Assembly: GCA_964020975.1 (NCBI GenBank)
Contig: OZ026622.1
Span: 90,602,462 to 90,666,461, forward strand
Length of the DNA stretch: 64,000 nt
Reading direction: 5' to 3'
Origin: Hermodice carunculata
Lineage: Eukaryota; Annelida; Polychaeta; Eunicida; Amphinomidae
Part shown: one piece after another, positions 62,931 through 64,000 of the stretch
How the letters are laid out: the number at the start of each line of letters is the position of its first letter
Position numbering within the stretch: position 1 is the first letter of the stretch
Notes under the pieces: generated by a model
Told to the model about the DNA's origin: nothing
The model's input: only the letters and a program-made list of their open reading frames with translations
The model's database searches: none
Program-made: the position numbers and the translations under genes

Positions 62931-64000
62931 TATTTGAAAATCTTAAGTTATGATAAAGCTTTCAAAAATCGGTTTTGTGGGAACCCTTTCGTCGCTCATG
63001 CGATGGTTTGCTTCAGTATTCTTTATAAAGTTACGGTAAAATCACTGTGAACTTTTGGTATAATGCTTTTCTGCCCACTGGATTGATAAATTTACAATCT
63101 ACATGATATTCGAGTCTATCTGTAGAGTACTTGTATAGATGTGAGGTATTATTCGAAGTTTTGAAAAAGTTCACTTCTTAACAAACATCCACAAAAACAA
63201 TCAGCATTTTTAGACGTCACAAAAAAGCGCATATATAGTCGTACAACCCCCCCCCACCCGCGTATGACAAGTTGTTTTAACATTCCATATTTATACTCAT
63301 GTGAAAATCGTTCTCACATATGGGTAGTTAATTTCAAATGGATGCAAAAGGATTTGACATATGTACAATAATTTAAATGATTCAACATGTGTGAAATAGT
63401 TTAACACATGTGTGCAAACATTTACACATGTTAGATAGTTTTACACATATTTACAATTGTACTTTTATTTTACACATGTGTTAAACTATTTCACATGTGC
63501 AAAATAATTTGATATATGTTTAAATCTTGTACACATATGTGGAATCAAACTTTTATTTCACATGTGTAAAACTAAATAGTTCTTGGTTTGTATTCTGCTC
63601 ACACATTTGGGAGCCATTCACCTGTAATTAACCCATTGTTTCAGCTAGACTATTTATGTTGTTTTGTTTGACAGATATTTTTCGATGATGAATTTTGTAA
63701 ATAGAGGGTCAATCACATATTCGTACACAGTGACTCAATGCCGGCAAGTCGTGCTCGGAGCACGTTTTTTGCTGGCTGTGAAAGGTAAACACTGGCATAA
63801 CTTTTGATTCTATCTATAGACTCGCCTTTTTATCTTGCATGTTTTCAATGAAAGGCGTCTGCACAACACCAATTGCAGACTTATTTCTTAAAAAGTGGCG
63901 CAACAAAAGTTATAAGTCTTTATGCTTATGTGAAAATACACAGTAAATATAATGCTGGTGTTATGCCACGTGCTTAGTGTGGCCCATTACAAAATAGTTC
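62931..64000. other. Intron of the large gene to the window end; inverted repeat at 63385-63499
   Basis: No further exon recognised. An inverted repeat has arms at about 63385-63413 and 63472-63499, built from ACATGTGTGAAATAGTTTAA and its complement, within a cluster of CACATGTG words. Confidence 0.55.

Noticed and set aside
63676-63705. Possible next DH2 exon after GACAG near 63675
   Set aside because: In the required phase it reads DIFR and then stops, with no similarity to the last DH helix.

Overview
This is eukaryotic nuclear DNA, AT-rich, with long introns, abundant microsatellites and many young transposon copies. It looks like an invertebrate animal, probably marine; I cannot name the clade. 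There is no operon structure, rRNA or CRISPR array. I found no convincing functional tRNA, only a tRNA-derived SINE.

The window is dominated by one large plus-strand gene. I assembled 26 coding exons between about 10.9 kb and 61.4 kb from splice sites, phase and protein homology (about 3.22 kb, ~1074 codons, 3' end outside the window). Its N-terminal part (nine exons, 10890-22485, 510 codons) is low-complexity and studded with tyrosine motifs of the type (N/D/G)P(I/F)Y, YxN and YxxL. That composition suggests a phosphotyrosine docking region. After a 10.5 kb gap comes a complete DH-PH RhoGEF cassette (32974-51124), a 52-residue linker exon (53294-53449) and a second DH domain (55759-61445 and beyond). 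The two DH domains share exon phases and nearly all exon lengths (152, 157 and 51 nt identical), so they arose by intragenic duplication. By eye both resemble the FGD-type DH family, but I see no FYVE domain in the window. Whether the N-terminal exons and the DH-PH exons are one transcript or two neighbouring genes is not settled. A short ATG exon at 31948, resembling the N-terminus of the first exon, may be an alternative start.

The most unusual feature is repeated local amplification of exon and splice-site DNA in this gene. A 39-codon exon exists in five copies, three of them in a recent 1.1 kb tandem triplication (11425-14960). Three minisatellites begin exactly at 5' splice sites: 35908-36112, 59757-60316 and 61433-62930. 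The 60-bp array at 59757 carries nine intact copies of the donor site.

Layout: 1-10 kb holds tandem and dispersed repeats, one open repeat-containing reading frame and a LINE fragment. 10.9-22.5 kb holds the tyrosine-motif exons. 22.5-31 kb holds retroelement remnants (LINE fragments and a DIRS-like tyrosine-recombinase fossil). 33-51 kb holds DH1-PH1, with a mariner carrying a nested SINE in its largest intron. 53-61.4 kb holds the linker and DH2. 61-64 kb holds MITEs and the donor-seeded array.
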